Assembly: GCA_965232895.1 (NCBI GenBank)
Contig: OZ247430.1
Location: 1,488,001 to 1,552,000, forward strand
Reading direction: 5' to 3'
Length of the DNA: 64,000 nt
Origin: Bin87 sp965232895
GTDB taxonomy: Bacteria; Chloroflexota; Dehalococcoidia; Lucifugimonadales; UBA3495
Position numbers and translations under genes: made by a program
Shown here: positions 61,308 to 64,000 of the stretch, in pieces
Numbering within the stretch: position 1 is the stretch's first letter
How the letters are laid out: the number at the start of each line of letters is the position of its first letter
The notes under the pieces: model-generated
Databases searched by the model: none
What the model saw: the letters and a program-made list of their open reading frames with translations, nothing else
Told to the model about the DNA's origin: nothing

Positions 61308-62023
61308 TTCTCGCCGGCGGTAAAGGCGAACGCCTTCGTCCCTTGACCGATACTTTGCCCAAGCCCATGATCCCCCTGTGCGGCCGCCCGATCCTGTGGC
61401 ATCAGGTGCAGTGGCTGCGTGAAGCCGGCGTCACCGACGTGGTTTTCCTGGTCGGCCACCTGGCCGACTCCGTGCGGGACTTTTTCGGCGACGGAGGTCA
61501 TCTCGGGATTCGCGCTCACTACAGCTGCGAAGACGTTCCCCTCGGGCGCGGCGGCGCGCTGCGACAGGGTCTGGCCGCCCTGCCCGGTGACGATGGCCCG
61601 GTGATCGCCACCAACGGCGACGTCATCACCGACGCGCCGCTGGCCGAGCTCATCGCCGACTACCATTCCCGTCGCACGCAAAACCGGGGCCACCTTGCCA
61701 CCATCCTCACCGTCCCCATGACCAGTCCCTACGGCATCGTGGACACCGGCGCGAACGGCGCCGTGGAGCAGTTCCGCGAAAAGGCGGTCCTTCCCTACGC
61801 CATCAACGGCGGCGTTTACATTCTGCACCCCGCCATCCGTGGCCTGCTGCCCGAGCTGGGCGACCACGAGAACAGCACATTCCCGGCCCTGGCAGCCGGG
61901 GGCCGCATGTCCGCCGTTTCCTCCGACGCCTTCTGGCGCAGCGTGGACTCCCCCAAGGACCTGCGCGAAGCCGAGGAGTATCTGGCCGGCGTGGTTGCCG
62001 ACACGGTGGAGGCTGCCCTGTGA
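61295..62023 (+). CDS. sugar-phosphate nucleotidyltransferase
   Basis: A 242-residue enzyme activating a sugar phosphate with NTP. LILAGGKGERLRPLTDTLPKPMI is the nucleotide-binding signature, GHLGIRAHYSCEDVPLGRGGALR and VIATNGDVITDA contain the metal-binding Asp, and the middle has INGGVYILHPAI. It is closest in style to mannose-1-phosphate guanylyl- or glucose-1-phosphate thymidylyl-transferases; the exact sugar is not determined. It overlaps the following moxR gene by four bases. Confidence 0.9.
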   Translation: MYALILAGGKGERLRPLTDTLPKPMIPLCGRPILWHQVQWLREAGVTDVVFLVGHLADSVRDFFGDGGHLGIRAHYSCEDVPLGRGGALRQGLAALPGDDGPVIATNGDVITDAPLAELIADYHSRRTQNRGHLATILTVPMTSPYGIVDTGANGAVEQFREKAVLPYAINGGVYILHPAIRGLLPELGDHENSTFPALAAGGRMSAVSSDAFWRSVDSPKDLREAEEYLAGVVADTVEAAL

Positions 62024-62973
62024 TCACCGTCTCCCAGGCACAGCAGATCGCGGACACCGCCGCCCGGATCCGCGAAAACATCCAGCTGGCCATCGTCGGC
62101 AAGGATGAGGTCATCGAGTACACGCTGGCCGCCCTCTTCAGCGCCGGACACATCCTCGTAGAGGACGTCCCCGGCATTGGCAAAACCACCCTCGCCCGCT
62201 CCCTGGCCTACTCGCTGGACTGCGAGTTTCGCCGCATCCAGTTCACGCCCGACCTGATGCCGTCGGACATCACCGGCATCCACTACTACAACCAGCACAA
62301 CGGCGAGTTCGAGTTCCGCCCGGGGCCGGTCATCTCCCAAGTGGTTCTGGCCGACGAGATCAACCGCGCCACCCCCAGGACCCAGTCCGCGCTGCTGGAA
62401 GCCATGGCCGAACGGCAGGTGACCGTTGACCAGGATACCGTGCAGTTGCCCGCGCCTTTCCTGGTGCTGGCGACCCAGAACCCCATCGAGCTGGAAGGCA
62501 CGTTCCCGTTGCCCGAGGCCCAGATCGACCGCTTTCTGCTTCGGCTCCGCCTGGGTTACCCCTCGGAAGATGACGAGACCGCCATGCTCCAGCGCTTCGA
62601 GGACGCCGACCCGCTGACTTCGCTGCAGCCCGTGGCGTCCGCTGACGATGTTCTACGCATCCAGGCGCTGGTCCGGCGGGTGTACATCGATCCCGTCCTG
62701 CGCGATTACCTCGTCCGGGTGATACGCGCCACTCGCGAGCATCCTGACGTTGAGCTCGGCGCCAGCCCCCGCGCGACCCTCGGCCTCTACCGCTGCGCCC
62801 AGGCGCTGGCCGGCATCCGCGGCCAGGAGTACGTCACGCCCGACGACATCAAGACCCTGGCGACCCCGGCGCTGGCGCACCGCGTCATCCTCAAGAGCAT
62901 GGCCCGGCTCCGCGAGCGCAGCCAGGAATCGGTCGTCAACGAAGTGCTCGAAGCCCAGTCCGTTCCGGTCTAA
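62020..62973 (+). CDS. MoxR-family AAA+ ATPase
   Basis: A 317-residue ATPase from GTG 62020 (GTGA overlap). Walker A is EDVPGIGKTTLARSL, followed by the MoxR signature RIQFTPDLMPSDITG, Walker B VVLADEINRATPRTQSALLEAM, sensor 1 LATQNPIELEGTFPLPEAQ and the arginine region DRFLLRL. MoxR proteins act as chaperones for von Willebrand factor A partner proteins or cofactor insertion. No VWA gene follows within this window. Confidence 0.93.
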   Translation: MITVSQAQQIADTAARIRENIQLAIVGKDEVIEYTLAALFSAGHILVEDVPGIGKTTLARSLAYSLDCEFRRIQFTPDLMPSDITGIHYYNQHNGEFEFRPGPVISQVVLADEINRATPRTQSALLEAMAERQVTVDQDTVQLPAPFLVLATQNPIELEGTFPLPEAQIDRFLLRLRLGYPSEDDETAMLQRFEDADPLTSLQPVASADDVLRIQALVRRVYIDPVLRDYLVRVIRATREHPDVELGASPRATLGLYRCAQALAGIRGQEYVTPDDIKTLATPALAHRVILKSMARLRERSQESVVNEVLEAQSVPV

Positions 62974-63091
62974 CCGTGTCACCGGCTGAGTGAGCCAATA
63001 GCGGCAACCAGGCGCTGACGTCCCGGTTCGAGCCTTGGATTACGATCTTGCTGGCGTTGGCCCCTCCGTTTCGTTGCCGTTACCTATGCGC

Positions 63092-63251
63092 GTAACTGTT
63101 CAGAGTTGCTGGGAAGGTGTCATTGCGAGCGCAGGGCGGCAATCTCGTTGACGCCGGGGAGTCCTTCAGGGCGGACGTTGCTGCTACGATATCGAGATTG
63201 CCACGGCGCAAGCGCCTCGCAATGACAACCTCCTGAATTCTGAACAGTTAC
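63092..63251. mobile_element. 160-bp palindromic element with GTAACTGTTCAGA ends, copy 2
   Basis: It starts GTAACTGTTCAGAGTTGC and ends CTGAATTCTGAACAGTTAC. The interior has GTCATTGCGAGCGCAGGG and CGAGATTGCCACGGCGCAAG arms shared with the elements at 37636 and 46612. It is inverted relative to 57685-57845. The remaining bases of 62974-63356 show no coding or RNA feature. Confidence 0.82.
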
Positions 63252-63356
63252 CTACGCGCTGGTCTCGTTGCGTTATACCCAACCCCTGCGTAAAATTGGG
63301 CATCCTCATGGCGCGTCACCTTGTCCGGTCGCCGAAGTGATCCACAGGAGCATAAA

Positions 63357-63587
63357 TTGACTACGACCAACGACACCGAAATCATTCTCTACACGCACCC
63401 CGACTGCCCCTTCTCCGCGCAGGCCAAGATGCACTACCGACGCCAGCGGGTGGCCTATACTGAGATCGACGTCTCCAAGCAGCCCGACCAGGTGCCCGCC
63501 CTCCTCGAGCTATCGGGCGGCGAACGGATCACCCCCATCATCGTCGAGAACGGCGTCGTCACCATTGGCTTCGACGGCGGATATTGA
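63357..63587 (+). CDS. glutaredoxin-like UXX-star family protein
   Basis: A 76-residue thioredoxin-fold protein from TTG 63357, six bases after AGGAG. LYTHPDCPFSAQAKMHYRRQRV carries a monothiol Cys-Pro-Phe-Ser site. TEIDVSKQPDQVPALLELSGGERITPIIVENG has the cis-Pro loop (TPIIV), and the end is GFDGGY. This pattern matches the small UXX-star glutaredoxin-like group, which can carry selenocysteine; here the residue is Cys. The role is thiol redox exchange by inference. Confidence 0.82.
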   Translation: MTTTNDTEIILYTHPDCPFSAQAKMHYRRQRVAYTEIDVSKQPDQVPALLELSGGERITPIIVENGVVTIGFDGGY

Positions 63588-63647
63588 GACTTCTAACCCC
63601 GGGGCCGTGGGCCCCGCACATCCCGGCAAAATAACGACATTGCTCCA

Positions 63648-63676
63648 TTGTATTAATGGAACGCACGTGCTAAACT
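63648..63676 (+). promoter_or_regulatory. putative SOS-controlled recA promoter
   Basis: TTGTAT (63648-63653) and TAAACT (63671-63676) are 17 bases apart. Between them GAACGCACGTGC (63659-63670) matches the Gram-positive-type LexA box GAAC-N4-GTTC with one mismatch. Position and target gene make an SOS operator plausible. Confidence 0.45.
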
Positions 63677-63713
63677 CCCCGTAAGTGCAAACCAGCCGTG
63701 CGGGAGGCTAACG

Positions 63714-64000
63714 ATGGCAATCAACCCCGAAACCCTGAATCTCGACAAGAACAAGCTGGCCTCCCTCGAGGTCGCCCTGGGCCGTATTGAAAAAGACCAC
63801 GGCAAGGGCGCGGTGATGCGCGGTGACGAGCAGGTCTCCCACCTCATCACCAACGTCATTCCCACCGGCTCGCTGTCCCTGGACATGGCCCTGGGCGTCG
63901 GCGGCCTGCCCCGCGGCCGTGTTACCGAGATCTACGGCGGGGAATCGGCCGGCAAGTCCACCCTCGCCATCCACATCATGGCCGAGACCCAGCGCATGGG
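63714..64000 (+). CDS. recA: RecA recombinase (partial, N-terminal 95 residues)
   Basis: The N-terminus of RecA: LDKNKLASLEVALGRIEKDHGKGAVMRG, then VIPTGSLSLDMALGVGGLPRGRVTEIYG and Walker A GGESAGKST (most RecA proteins have GPESSGKT). The gene runs off the right edge. GGGAGG precedes the ATG. RecA drives strand exchange and SOS induction and would act with the AddAB-like proteins at the other end of the window. Confidence 0.95.
   Translation, partial: MAINPETLNLDKNKLASLEVALGRIEKDHGKGAVMRGDEQVSHLITNVIPTGSLSLDMALGVGGLPRGRVTEIYGGESAGKSTLAIHIMAETQRM

Overview
The window is GC-rich (mainly G/C at third codon positions) and bacterial, with dense genes on both strands. The gene content points to an uncultured member of the Chloroflexota, most likely a Dehalococcoidia/SAR202-type lineage. 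The evidence is luciferase-like flavin oxidoreductases, a Rieske oxygenase, amidohydrolase and SDR enzymes, a YedY-like molybdoenzyme with a flavin reductase, TRAP and Aap-type transporters, lipoproteins with Ala/Pro/Thr-rich spacers, and no outer-membrane genes. This placement is an inference from gene content, not from a marker phylogeny.

Layout. 1-5943 (minus): an AddA-like helicase (cut by the left edge) overlapping an AddB-like nuclease, for double-strand break processing. 6.1-12.2 kb: an accessory island with a HigBA locus whose toxin is frameshifted, an NYN RNase gene split by a small transposon, small ORFs, a membrane protein and a one-chain type IIG-like restriction-modification enzyme carrying an in-frame palindromic insertion. 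12.3-24.3 kb: hydrolase, LLM oxidoreductase, RelBE, coiled-coil proteins, Rieske oxygenase, amidohydrolase and a complete Aap-like amino-acid ABC transporter. 24.4-30.5 kb: a DNA methyltransferase-HNH fusion with small neighbours, a second LLM oxidoreductase, a Uma2-like nuclease, an SDR and tRNA-Pro(GGG). 30.7-38.4 kb: a minimal DnaJ, a YifB/ComM ATPase, XerC/D, a molybdoenzyme with reductase, and an M50-like protein lacking its metal ligands. 38.5-44.8 kb: a ferritin-like di-iron protein and a paralog that has lost every carboxylate ligand, separated by a decayed HigBA locus; then TcmP-DUF5131 and DUF4160-DUF2442. 44.8-50.6 kb (minus): ilvB-ilvN-ilvC-leuA for branched-chain amino acids, led by a T-box riboswitch whose specifier reads CUC (Leu). 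50.6-60.4 kb: a repeat-bearing SurA_N-like protein between inverted small elements, then a TRAP transporter locus with two paralogous solute-binding lipoproteins, each containing two fused DctP domains, plus DctQ and DctM. 60.5-64 kb: HicBA, a sugar nucleotidyltransferase, MoxR, a glutaredoxin-like protein and the start of recA.

Across the window at least four families of short non-autonomous palindromic elements recur. Two insertions carry perfect 9-10 bp target duplications, one of them inside a gene, and another family has a copy read in frame inside a protein. No transposase, rRNA or CRISPR array was found. The most unusual features are the double-DctP TRAP locus, the metal-dead ferritin-like and M50-like proteins, and the footprint of small-element activity and toxin-antitoxin decay.
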